NCBI RefSeq assembly: GCF_900496995.4
Contig: NC_044023.1
Coordinates: forward strand, 22,824,453 to 22,888,452
Length of the DNA stretch: 64,000 nucleotides
Direction: 5' to 3'
Source: Aquila chrysaetos chrysaetos
Lineage: Eukaryota > Chordata > Aves > Accipitriformes > Accipitridae
Part shown: in pieces, positions 50,420 to 62,300 of the stretch
Numbering within the stretch: the stretch's first letter is position 1
Layout: every line of letters starts with the position of its first letter
Notes under the pieces: generated by a model
Databases searched by the model: none
The model's input: the letters and a program-made list of their open reading frames with translations, nothing else
Told to the model about the DNA's origin: nothing
Program-made: the position numbers and the translations under genes

Positions 50420-50534
50420 AGGTGCAGTTCCTTTGTATCCATCTTCTGCAGTGTTATTAGTTGGGAACACTCCTTGCCAGATATTGGCATAATGTTGACC
50501 TTTCGGCTGAAGCTTGTTGCCCCATGGGAAAAGT
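50420..50534 (-). CDS. SUMF1: SUMF1 exon 6
   Basis: Encodes human-equivalent residues 243-280. The first base completes the Arg codon split with exon 5, then come Leu-Phe-Pro-Trp-Gly-Asn-Lys and the highly conserved [10 protein letters not shown]. The Asn-Ile and later Glu-Asp-Gly-Tyr positions correspond to calcium ligands described for the human enzyme. It ends Gly-Thr-Ala-Pro at donor CCT|GTAAGT. The acceptor is TTTTAATAG. The 115-base length (1 + 38 codons) agrees with the phases of both neighbours. Confidence 0.95.
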
Positions 50535-51243
50535 CTATTAAAAGACATACAGAAGAACAGTTGCAAACACTTAAAAAAAAAAAAAAAGACACACACACAC
50601 CACACCACACACACCCCCTTCCTCCCCACCTTACCCTGGAGAACTGTTTGTATTCCAGTTCCATCTGTACCAACATCTAGCAGGTTTTCAAAGAGAGCAA
50701 GGGTTCTACGAGGACAATTCGTACATGGAGGAGGGAAAGGCAGCACTGCCCTGTGCAGCATGTAGTCCAGGACACAGGATGGAGAAGACATAAACCTGTT
50801 ATTCACCCTGTCTTCTCCTCCTCCCCAAGCCCACAGTCTGGTAACAGGTGGGTCCAGTGGCCCTACAGTTGCTGTGCAGCGATGTGGTTATTTACTCCTT
50901 CAGGTCTTCTGCAATTCTTTTGGCCTTGGCACTAAGCTCCTTCGCTACACCTTTCATCTCCTGCAATAGCAGCAGTCCTGCGTCTCGGCATTTTGTCACA
51001 CCGCCTGCTCTCTGGGGCTCTTTGCATTCTCTTCCCATTATAGAGTTCAGATTACAATACACCATTTAGGGAAATTCACTCTCCTAAAGGAATCTGTTCA
51101 GAGTAAGTCAGTGTTATATTTACCACAGATGTGCATACTACATAAGAAGATGACATTGAGGGTAATAAAAACCCACACAACTCTTCCTTATCTAGTAAAT
51201 ACCAGTGTTAAACATTTATCAGGGACACATTTGTAACAAGTAC
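50535..51243 (-). other. SUMF1 intron 5
   Basis: Intron of 709 bases, donor GTACTT and acceptor TTTTAATAG. It contains an A-tract followed by a CA-rich microsatellite at about 50573-50625, lying close upstream of the exon 6 acceptor. Confidence 0.85.
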
Positions 51244-51366
51244 CTATTTTCAAGACCCCCTCGACAGCTGTATTCCCATTCAGCCTCAGTTGGTAATCGT
51301 TTCCCTGCCCAGGTGCAGAATGCCACAGCATCATTCCAGGAAACATGAAGAACTGGATGATCCATT
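51244..51366 (-). CDS. SUMF1: SUMF1 exon 5
   Basis: Corresponds to human residues 201-242 and encodes [17 protein letters not shown], then [16 protein letters not shown]. This is the hallmark of the formylglycine-generating domain. The two cysteines match human Cys218 and Cys235, which form structural disulfides with Cys365 and Cys346. The acceptor is TTCCCCAG and the donor AATAG|GTACTT. The length is 123 bases, with split Arg codons at both ends. Confidence 0.96.
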
Positions 51367-53595
51367 CTGGGGAACAAACAGGACAAGATCATCAGCAGAA
51401 CTAGGCAATCTCACAGCTATACACCACAAGCACTTTATGAAACTCTTTTAGAGATGGCCACAAAGGACTGTGAGGAAGTTTCACAGTTCAGTTACAACCG
51501 GACAAGCTATCAGATTACTTTTACAGAAAAGAAGCTACTTAAAGAAAGACAGCAAGATGCTGGAAAGGAAATGCAACCATCAGAGAAAAACAAGGAAGAG
51601 AAAAAAATTAACTTCTGCTTGCCTCATCATGCTTTTACGTACAGCCCTCTACAGTTAAAGACATTTGTGGCTTGTGCTTTCTCATGGTCTGACCTCAGAA
51701 ACCTGCTGCACCCAGGAGCCAGTGAGGAACTACTGACACACTGGCTCCTGTGGAAATGTAGGTGCTCAGAGACCCAAAGGAAGACACCAAAAGCCTGCAA
51801 CATTACTCCTTGCTAGGCTAGTCTGACAGTATCTTAATGAGTCCAGATTCTCAACAGGAAAATTTACTTTGCAGTTTAATGGCAAATGCTCTTCACTTCC
51901 CTGTGCACTTTTCTCTTTGGTGCAGGTTCTTTGCTGTCAGTTGTAGGGTTTTTGAGGGAGAGGTTGGATGAGAAAGAGTCCTTTACTCTTAGCAACATCA
52001 TCTTTTGCAGCACCCAATCCAGGAAACAGTGAACTGCAGAAATTTAACAAAAAAGTATTTTTCTTTGTGTGTTTCAAGCAGTCCACAGTTCACATGAAAT
52101 CTCCCATCTTTCCTTTGGTTTAGTTTCAGGACTGCCCTTACAATCCTTGTCTTTTTCCAGAAAAAGACAGAAAAAATGCCTAGTCATTCTTGTCACAAGG
52201 ATCCTCCCCATCCAAGCCTCTAATAGACCAAGATACTTCAAGAGCTGAGGGTACCGGTCCAGAAGACAGATGCAGAGGACTTCCTATTAACTCGTCTTTC
52301 CTGCCTCATTTAACAAGCCAGCATATGCCTCTTGGTCCATTAGGCTACTTCCACATGGCAAGTTCACCAGCAGTTTTACTAGGCTAGGTTTGCACCATAC
52401 TTTGCAAGACTAGATTTACATGGCACATTTCCAACTCTTATCTGCTGACTGTGACCTAAATTTCTCCATCTCCCCCTAACAACGCCTCCCCATACGATCT
52501 CTATTTTTGCCTCAGATAATTCTTTCATTGCCCTTGGAGAACAGACAACAGACTTGTTACTAAGCAGTTCAGCCATCAGGTGATGTTACACTAACACAGC
52601 CCTCTCCTTGGAGGACACAGAAACATGCCCGAATCTACTAGATCTAGGCTAAAGAGTCTGACTTTATTTCAAACAGCAGTTTTGAAACTTTAACTAGTTG
52701 CTTAAGGCAGCTAGTGCCAGCTGCATTGATACCTGCCTAGTGAGAAAAAGAGTTGCAATATAAGAGGCCCCAAATGAAGAGTCACATCCAAGTAAGCATA
52801 CAATAATATACATAACTGAACAATGGCTTTCAACATGTGCAACCCAGGGCTAGCTCTGCAGTATCCATAAAAAGCACCTGAGAATAATGAAGCCGTTTGA
52901 TTTTCTAGGCATAAAATTCATTCCACTTCTGAATGGAAAGAGACTGCATAAAGACATGGATCAGCAAGTTTCAGGGTTCATGCTAGCAAAGCATGGCACC
53001 AACTATAGGCTGTTAAGAAAAACTTGTTTTCCAAAGCATTTAGAGCTTCTAGATAAATCCACAACTGATTTTCCACAATAATCAGCCCACAAAGTCAGAA
53101 TACAATAAAAAGCACAAAACTCTTCAGTCTTCTGCTGCCAGAGAGATAGGCCTCCAAATCCCAGATGGACAACACACTACACGGACTCCTAGAGTACACA
53201 TGCAGCTAGTATTTAGTCTTCCTGTCCAAAACCAGATCTGCATTGAATGCTCTAAAGTTTCTGACCCTCTAAAGATCTACTTTGTTTTCTATTCACATTT
53301 GTATATCAGCAGTGAAACACAGGGAAGCACATTTCAGTATGGTCTCTTTTCCCTCAGGTGGAAAGTGCTTATAGACCTTTTTGAAATACTACTACGTCAT
53401 TGACCATACAACCACTGAATATTGCATGCAACACACTAGAAGATGGGAAAATAGTTGCAGAAGCAGCAGCAAACAGGTAACTAATTAAAAAAAAAAAAAA
53501 AAAACAACCTTTCTTGTATCCCCATACCTGGTGCAAGTTTACAGGTACATTTACAAGCGCTGTGTATTCCAATTGAATGGCCATTTATGGCTTAC
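51367..53595 (-). other. SUMF1 intron 4
   Basis: Intron of 2,229 bases, donor GTAAGC and acceptor CCCCAG. A 120-codon + strand frame at 51454-51816 is not recognised. Nothing else stands out. Confidence 0.85.
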
Positions 53596-53678
53596 CTGTT
53601 GGAGATACTAGAGTCGTGACCCTCAGGGTGCTTCCAGTTGGCTCCCTTCACAGGCAACCACCAGGGAGCAGCTGCAAC
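53596..53678 (-). CDS. SUMF1: SUMF1 exon 4 (5'-most exon in window)
   Basis: Encodes residues equivalent to human 174-201: [15 protein letters not shown], then His-Pro-Glu-Gly. The acceptor is CTTTTCAG (53686-53679) and the donor AACAG|GTAAGC, with the Arg codon completed in exon 5. The six exons here sum to 606 bases and give 201 residues plus stop, the exact length of human residues 174-374. Human exon 3 is only 75 bases (residues 149-173). I searched 53.7-64 kb for its Phe-Gly-Asp-Ser-Phe core and for exon 2 words and did not find them. The gene is therefore partial in this window. Confidence 0.95.
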
Positions 53679-54508
53679 CTGAAAAGGGACAAGAGTGGCC
53701 AGGGAAGAAGGCTTAAACTCCCAGCTAAAGGCTATTCTGAAAAACCACCATGTGACAATAGGCTACAAAGCTTTCACTCACAGCTCACGGCTCTGCCTGC
53801 AGCCAACTAACCTATTATTCTGATGAACCAAGGCGATCAAATTGACATTACAATACTCCCAGCCAGAGAACAGCCCAAGGTACTGAACAGCACAAAGAAA
53901 ATACCACCCAACCAACAAGTGAGAGGGAGACCAAATCCTGAGCTTACTTTTTGGAAACATTGCCCTCTGGCTGTCTCTCCTTCCCTTCTACATTTTCTCA
54001 CCTGCAGGTCTGATACAAAGCACAGTTTATTCTCTTTGAAAGCACAGCCTTCAGCACGTTACCTGTGCTGGACCAGACTGTCCTCTCAGAAATTCTCGAG
54101 CGTATCTTTTCACCTCTGAAAACTATGCCAAGAACACTCAGATGGCAGTGGTTGGAAGAGGTCATCTGGAACATTACAGTTTTACTCGATCCTTTTACAA
54201 CAGTATCCCCACAGTGCAGTTAAACAAGCTAACCTACTGGCTGACTTCAGTCTGACATTCTGCAGAGATGATAAAAAAGACAATTTTGGCTTAAAGAGAA
54301 TTTTCATCCCGATTATTTGCTCCCTAGACTCAGTGTTTTGGAATAACTAAACCAAAATCCTGATGACATCCTTTAACTAGGGTCAAAACACACATCTTGC
54401 AACACATTTGCTTTCCAGTTAATTAACTCAGTAAGCTGATTTTAAATTATTTGCTATCAGCTTCCAGAAGGTGGAGACAGAAGAGCCACAGAAGTCAAGT
54501 GAAGCCTT

Positions 54509-54523
54509 CCCCCCCCCCCCCCC
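54509..54523 (+). repeat. C15 homopolymer
   Basis: Fifteen consecutive C inside SUMF1 intron 3, equivalent to a G run in the gene's RNA sense. Confidence 0.85.
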
Positions 54524-57500
54524 AGTTGGTTTGCTGAGCAAATCAAGCTTGCAGACAAAATACTGTGCAACAATGCAGACATCAAGTACTTCTCTCTAAC
54601 CAAAAGACTCAAATTTGATTCTGCAATGCCAAGGAATTACTCCTGGAATACATTCATTATGGATTTCTTTTATTAGGCTTACTTCAAAGCTGAGAGGGTC
54701 AGTACACAGCATGTTTACCTATTCTATTCTGATTCACATTCACTTAGAAATACCTATCTTAATAATGGGCCCTTTCAGAAAATTGAGGCAAAAAAGAACA
54801 CTTATGCTAACCATCAATAGTGGTTTTTTTCCAGCAGCTTGAGTGCTTGTTTCTAAAATACTCCAATTTCCATAATGAACAAAAATCAAAGTAAATAACC
54901 CTCCAATGCTTTAGGAGTTAAATAACCTACCAGCTGGTTAGCCCTAGACCTAGGAGGTCCAGATGCTACTCTAATACTGGCCTGCAGGACAACCTTCAGC
55001 AACTTCTGCCCTCTCAACTGCCCCTCAGCCTTCCCCGCTCTACAGATGGCAAAGAGAAGAAGTAGAATATTCATTTCTCTTCATCATGCTGCTAAACCAG
55101 CTTTGTGAAGTGTTACACACACAAGTAGGAACTGTGCCAAGAGCATTACCCTTTAACTCACCAAATCCTTCACAGGAAGGTCCAAAAGTAAAAGTCACTG
55201 AAAGCTGGTACTTGGGAGACAGAGCACCAGCCCAGTCAAGTAATTTTAACAGCAGCTACTAGGAGGAAGCTGCATCCTTCAACAGTGACAAGCATTTAAC
55301 ATGTAATTACATGTGTGTGAGAAAAAAAAATTATCTATGACAAACTTAAGTTGTTAAGAAAAACTCTGGTCCAAACCACATATCAGATCCCTCATTTGAA
55401 TGTTTCAGGAGGAAAATAAAATTAAGTGCCTAAGAAATAGAAGTGCTGCTAATACACAAAGACATATTATATTATATTTAAAGCATCTGATCAATCTATG
55501 CTATAACAGCTCCCATGACAGCTTTTCACTCTTCTCCCATCATCGCACACAAATTTTGCCTACAGCATACATCTGGGTACCTTACCTAAAAGCTCACTGT
55601 AAATCAATAGCAATACCGGAGTAAAGCTGCAGAGTCGTTGGCTTAAGCTCAGCTGAAGAGCCCACAGCTCTGTAAGCTCTAGGCAAGAGCGCTGGAATCC
55701 CTAAACATGCTGCAGGACTCCTCCAGGCTGGGAAGTCATCCACACACAAGTTTTTGACGCTCCAGAGAGCGAGTGAACATCAGTGTTAAGTACAAAAGAA
55801 AAAGATGCTCTCAGCAGCTTGCTGATGACTGAGATGTTCTGTCCATGTGCTCTCTACCTAAATGGGACCCTCCAGGCATACTACTAAAGTAATGACATTT
55901 GTTAAAGATCCTCCTTTCTGATCTCCCTAGCATGGCAAGCACATAAATTGGCAAAACCACATAATTCTGGCTCAGTATCCAACAAAGCCAATGATGTTCT
56001 CACCAGAAGTGGAGCCCCAACCCTTTTCAAAAAAAGCATGAGAAGAATTTGATCTCTTACTAGAAACTATAGCTCTGTTACTGAGCATTCAAACCCAAAG
56101 GTGGGATCTTCATTCAGAAAGATACTCCACTCAACTCTCATAGCACTAAAACTTCAGAATGACCAAGCTGCTAAACAAATACTACAGTCAGTAGGTTTAA
56201 AACTAGTCTGACTTAACCAATTCCTTGTATATTTTGAGCTTTAACCTTTAATCTACACTCAAGATAGGACAGAAATCCAAAATTAGAATTTTACAGCTCT
56301 TTAAGGAAAATAAGAGCCGCAGTACCATTTGCTAAAGGTTCTCCGTGAATCTGAAAGATCACAAGTAAGATATTATCCCAATAGTTTCTAAGCACAACAC
56401 ATTTTTGTAAATTAAACTGCTTGGTTTTGCATTAAAAAAAAAAAGTAAAAATCTCTGCAGGGGACTGCAAAGACTTACACTTTAGAAGACTAATTTTGGA
56501 AAACATTTTTGTTATGCAAAAGAAAAAGCAGATGCTTTCAATCAGAATGGTTTATTTTAAACCAAGAAAAATATAGTCTCTCCACATGAGAGCACTACGT
56601 GTGCACGTCTTCTGTTTCTGCCTCTGCTGAACTGAACACCAAATGGCTGCCAGTCTTTGCAGAACACCCAGATCTTTAGAGAAGTTACACATATAGTACT
56701 AGGACAGCAATAACAGTGATAGAGTACGTACAGCCTTCAATAATTAATTGGAAACTTATCTAAGTCAGCCACGGACACGAGCGAGCATGCACCAAGATGC
56801 TCCTTCCAAAAGAGAAAGTCATGTACCTGAAATTTACAGTCCTTTCAAAAAACTTCTCAGAAGTCTTTAAAGCTTTTAATTGCTCTAAATCTAATTAGTA
56901 GAAGAGCTAATTAGACGGACATAGTACAACATCACAGTTAATACAGCAAAGCCCTCCCTTGCCACTAATAAGCTTAGTTACTTTCATAATGCTTAGGAGT
57001 TCTCATGCTTCACTCCAAAACATGTGTTCTGTAGACTGGCAACAGATTCATTTTGTAAAAATAGCAGCATATGCTGCTGAATAGATCTTGAAGAGATACT
57101 GAATTAGAGGACAGTATCTCCTTCATTTTGATTAACTCTTTACAGCATAGCCTATCTCTTGTAACAGAATTGGTTAAAAACATAATGGCCCTGCAAATGT
57201 TACACAACTGCCTCGGTATACAAGGAAATGCAGTTCTAGGAGCAAAGCACATGTCAGAGGCAGAGAAGCTCAATGCTTGTTTTGGTCTGATCCAGCTGAA
57301 AACTTGGATTATCCAGCGCTCTGTTCCAGGATTAAACTTTTAAGAACTCACTGTTCTGCTTATCACAGACTTGTAGCACTGTGAAGAACAGAGAACATGG
57401 TATGATAATGCTGGGAAGATATACTAACAGTTAATTCCAACCTACGAGTTTTCCACTCTAATGAAGCGATTTGCAGAACTAAAGCCTATACTCCCACTAT

Positions 57501-58859
57501 CAGCCTGCATAAAATTCAAAGTTTGAAGCATTCAATTTTCTTTTCAAAGTAGGTTGGGATATCCTAACTCCAATTGCTCCATTAACTCATGATTTCAAGA
57601 TTTTTTAGACTACTTTAGAATTATCTTGAAGAAAATTCCTTTCTAAAGATACATAGAAAAAAATGAAAGGGGGGAACATCAGGAAAGTGAAGTTTCATCG
57701 TCAACATTACACCGTTACTGCCACTCCAAAAGCAGTAAGGGAATACCCTTAAAAACACACCCAAAACACACCCAAAAAAATCCAGCCAATAACCATGAAA
57801 GCATTTGTATTTGTCTTGCATCTAACATGGCACTGGCCATGTTAGGAAAAAAAAACAACTCCCCACTTTAGCTCCAAATTTCAAATGCAAATCACATTTA
57901 TGTATTAGAAAAATTACCAAAAATAAACTCAACTGAGTAGCTAATCTTGGCTCTAATTCCATTTCTAACATGCAGCAAGTCACTTGAAATAACAAAGCTG
58001 TAGATTTTAACCTTGTCAGGCCCATAAGATGATGAGAAATTCATGCTGTTGTCCAGACGTGTAGCAGCAGACATTTTTTTGATGTGCTACAGCACTATAA
58101 TGCTATTTTAATATAATAAGGCCTGCATATACTAGGTCAAGATAAAAATCTGAAAGAAGCAAAAGTTATTGCAGAGTAAGAACTTCAGCAATTTAGGAAT
58201 CAACTGTCTGAAAAGAGATTTTTCCCGAGTGAAATGTAGTCTGTGTCTGGAAAACACTTCAAGAATCATTTATTAAGCAGCGGGTTCTTAACCGAAGATA
58301 CACACACTTCAGTTTCAGAAGCTGACTTAATAGGTTACCATTTGTTTGAATCAGATTCTGTTAAGCACTGTACATCTTTAATTTGCAAAAGCATCCTCTT
58401 GGCTGCAAAAGCAATGTGTGCATCAGCTGGAAGCAGGGAAGTTATGAAGCATTATCTCTGGGAAATACACCCAGTGGTCTGGACACCCTCACTGCTAGGA
58501 TTGGTAGGATGTGAGAAAAAAAACTTAGTGATTCAGTGAAGAATGTAATTTTTGGATGAGGTTTTATTTTATCCATGTAAGGCAGATACACATAAATCTC
58601 TGTCGCTTTTTCCTCCTCTAAGCCATATCCTAAACCCTGAACAGCTGATTAATGAACTACTGAAGAAAGAGGCAGACAGAAAATAGAACATTTTTAGTAG
58701 GGCAGAGAGTTTAAGAAATAAAAGTGATCACTGCGCAACAGATGAGCCACTGTCGTTTTCCCCTCAGAAACCACAAAGAAATCACATTAGGTGGGCTCCC
58801 GGTCACAAGGAACTTCACACCTATATTTGTGAGTAGCGCACCTTCCCAACAACCCTCCA

Positions 58860-59380
58860 AAACTTCTTCCCTTGCTAAGACTCGGGGCAGAGACCTCTCT
58901 CCCACCTTCCACAGGCAGCTCCCAAGCACGGATCAACCACTCCAGCACCTCCTTCCCACGGGAGCGCGGCCCGTCAGCGGGTACCGTGAACCCGCGCGAC
59001 GGGCACGGGCAGACCGATGGAGCGCCGGGACTGCGATCCCGCGGCTCTCCGGGGCCAGCTCTCGACCGACGCCGACCCAGGCGGCAGCGCTCTGCCCTCC
59101 GTCGAGTCCCGCTCCGGGTCGGACGGGGACTCAGCGGAGGGCAGAGACAAAGCTCTCCGACGGATTCGGCTTCGCAGTCGGATTCGGAACGCGTCACGCC
59201 GTAGGGGCGGTTTGAGACAAGACAGAGCCACGCGGTGGTCCCACTCGATTTTAAAGCTGTTCTCCAAACGCAAGGGAAATCCCCCCGGCAGATGCACGCT
59301 CCCCGTTCACCTCCGCCGGCCCGCAGCTCCGCTTCTCCTTTTTGTCCGTGCACTGAAAACGACACCAGCGCGACCTATTT
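58860..59380. promoter_or_regulatory. Intragenic CpG island
   Basis: C+G and CpG density rise abruptly from about 58860 and fall after about 59380, in a region otherwise AT-rich. Many CGs occur (for example 58966-59075 and 59150-59235). Open frames run through it on both strands (up to 192 codons), as expected in GC-rich DNA. None resembles SUMF1 exon 1, with its signal peptide, or any protein I know. It could be an alternative or antisense promoter, or the promoter of a non-coding transcript. Whether it is methylated or active is unknown. Confidence 0.55.
59090..59146. repeat. Imperfect inverted repeat, 27-nt arms, 3-nt loop
   Basis: The arm 59090-59116 (starting CTCTGCCCTCCG) pairs with 59120-59146 (ending CGGAGGGCAGAG) at 23 of 27 positions around loop 59117-59119. 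The outer 12 pairs are perfect, and the mismatches are two 2-nt swaps. An outer pair, GACTGCGA near 59030 with TCGCAGTC near 59172, extends the symmetry more loosely. The structure is very GC-rich and lies in the CpG island. Confidence 0.85.
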
Positions 59381-62300
59381 CTATGCAGTACATCATCTCT
59401 ACAGCAACGGGCTTGTGTTTAAGTTGAAACAGCTGTAACTGAGTCAGGGAGACATTGCAATGTAAATAGTGTGGAAGTGAATGCTGCTTCAAGGCTCAGG
59501 ACAAAGAATAGATCTCTCCTAGCCAGTTATCAACGTTGTCATAGTAGCTGCATAAGGGAGACGTAATCTACATACGCCGCTATAACTCATATTTGTACTT
59601 GAAGATATTCTGCAGAGAAGAACAAACCTTCTATAATTATGTACATAAACCGAACTGAAACTTGATTGTCAAATCCTCCACTAAATCAGTAATTAAGCAC
59701 ACTGAAACAGCTCAGAAGTTGACAGTTGAGTATTTTTTTCCAGGAGACAACTAATACTTCATATTGCCAGCTTCTGCAATGCTACTGCAAGTCCCATGCT
59801 ATTTATTATATCAATTAAAAGTCCCAGCGCCCCAAAAGCTCAAATTACAGAAGAATCTGTTTTCATTCTTATTTTCTAAGGTTTCTAGCCTCCCTCATTA
59901 GCTCAGAAATAAAAGCAATACAGGTTTTTGTGTAATATTGAATATTGATATTGTTTGCCTTAAGTCCCAACATCTTAAAGTAGTTTGAAATTGCAGTACC
60001 ACAAAAAGGAAAGGCAGCAGCTTTATAGAATAAGAATAAATGTATTTTAAGTCATCAATTACAGAACAGATTTCAGACTTAATTGGAAACTAGCACTTTA
60101 CTTTTACGAAGGGACCTTTTCCTTTGCGTAAGGAAAGGTCATCGAATCTCAGTGTAATACTTCACAGCTATGTCAATCCTTCAAGAAAAATAACCAAAAA
60201 TATTTGATGCTAAAATCCAGTAAGATTCATTAGGTGCAAGTTTTGGAATCCAAAGAAGTTTCTTTTGAGGAACTGATGTTCCTGGTGAGTTCCATCTCTG
60301 GAAGTCTATTTTTCAGCCAACACCTAAATCTGCACTCAAGCTAGTAATTTTTTCCAATAACCAAGTGAATATGAGCATTAAGAAAATGAGGCGTGCACAG
60401 CTATATCTACAGCCTGAGGCACAGGCAATGCCCCCCTTTGAAGTTGTAGTTTATACTCATAAATACGGACTAATATTACTGGTAACTCCCAGTGAGATAT
60501 GCTTCCTGCACATCATTCTTTATCCCAATAGTGAGAGCACAGCAAAAGAAGATCGAGATTAACAGCTCCATCTTCCCAACTCCTTGTGGGGGACATCTGA
60601 AGCACCGGGGTCTGCAAGAAATAGGCTTGCCCGACTCTTCCTTTGATTTCAGTTTCCTCTCTGAAAGGCCTCTGAAAAAGCAAAAGCCAAGTGTGGTTGA
60701 AATGAAATTTACCCCTAAAGTAGCAATAAGTGTATTTGTCAACTGCTGCTTATGCATCCTATGTACGTTGACATTCTAACAGTATCAGACAAACTATACA
60801 ATAACCTACCTGCTTCCCCCCTCAAGCCACAGATAAGCAAGTTCGTATCGCATGCTGTCAGAAGGTACATTCTCCACAGTAACTGCTACAAACACTAGCA
60901 CTGCTATACTACCTGCAATCATTGTTTGTTTCATTATTATTTTGAAATACTCATTTGAAATGCATAATGTTTTCATTGATTTTAGAATGGGACTATGGCC
61001 TTTGAGTTACAGGCTAGAGGCACTGCTATAAATGGGTAAATTGCACAGCTCAAGACCACTGCAGAGGTTTCCATATAAACAGGGATGAAAGTAGCATCCC
61101 ATAGTTCTGGATTGACCAGAACTCCTTAATAGTATTTGCTCAGGTCTGCCAGTGAACTAATTTCATTGCGTTCTCAGACCAAAAACTCAATGCCTCCTAA
61201 AGACAAATGAAGTATACAGATTTGTATGCTTTCAGTCTCTTCATTGCAGAGTTTATCTGGCCTAGAAGCAAAAATTAATTTTGCTATCTTCCACAAGCCA
61301 AGAATAAAAATGTTCCCACTACTCTCCAGTGAGCAAATCTGACTTACGCTGTACTCCAGTCTCAGTAAGTGCTATCCTGTTTACCTTTTTCATGGTAGCT
61401 GCACAGCAAGCGAAACCCTTGCAGTTATTTGCAAGAGCCCTCAAATCCCCTCACTGGCAAGCACGCCTCAGTACCTTCTCATTTCACAGACACAATCCCC
61501 GTGCTTTTTGCTCTAAGATACATTAAAATGCCATATAAATGGCATTTTACAATGCCATGGAATAACAGTACCCTCTCTACTTCCTCTGTAACTAAGTCAG
61601 GGAGATAAAAGAGCAGGAAAACAGTTTCATAATAAAATAAGAATAGCAAAATCTCTAAATTTTGAGCTTTTTCCATTTCCCCAATTATCTCAAAAGAGAA
61701 GGAAAGAAAAAAATAATTTCCAAATGCCTAGCTATTGGCAATTCTAGGCTGTGTTTTATCTATGACATCTAAACCAAAGGCCAAGTACCCAAAAAGGCCA
61801 TAACTTAATAGCTGTAACAGATGCAGTAATTGGTAGTTGATTTTAATCTGCAAGTCTGAGAACTGATTTTAGCATCTGAAGGTATCAAAACTTGTTAAGC
61901 CCATACAAAACGTTTTTGTTTCAAAGAACCTTCTACCCTCACCCTAGAAAAATCCTTTTTTATTTGAAAAAGTCCTTACCAATTCTATCAGTAACACCTT
62001 CATCTGTTACAGAGCTAAATTTTCGCTCTCTGCAATGTTACCACTGCAAACTTCAAGGCCAAAACTAAAACTTGAGTTCCCAGAAATCTAGAACAATTCA
62101 ATTATTGGCTGCTACACCCCTTTTTACTGCTTCCCTTCCAGAGGAGGGTTAGGTCCAACCTACATTCCTGTAGCAGTGGCTATCTAGGAGACCACCTCAC
62201 CTCCAGGAAACGCACACCCAAAGCTCCAACAATTATTCTACGTGCAAAGCTGGTTTGCTCCCGCATTAGCTTTCACCAGCCCCACCTCTGTTCTAATTTA

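Noticed and set aside
58560-58625. Minus-strand codons reading Tyr-Met-Asp, considered as the SUMF1 exon 2 'Phe-Tyr-Met-Asp' word
   Set aside because: The surrounding residues do not match SUMF1 and no splice sites fit the required phase.
58787-59365. 192-codon minus-strand frame as a candidate SUMF1 exon 1
   Set aside because: No signal peptide and no SUMF1 N-terminal similarity, with Arg/Pro/Ser-rich content typical of CpG islands read by chance.
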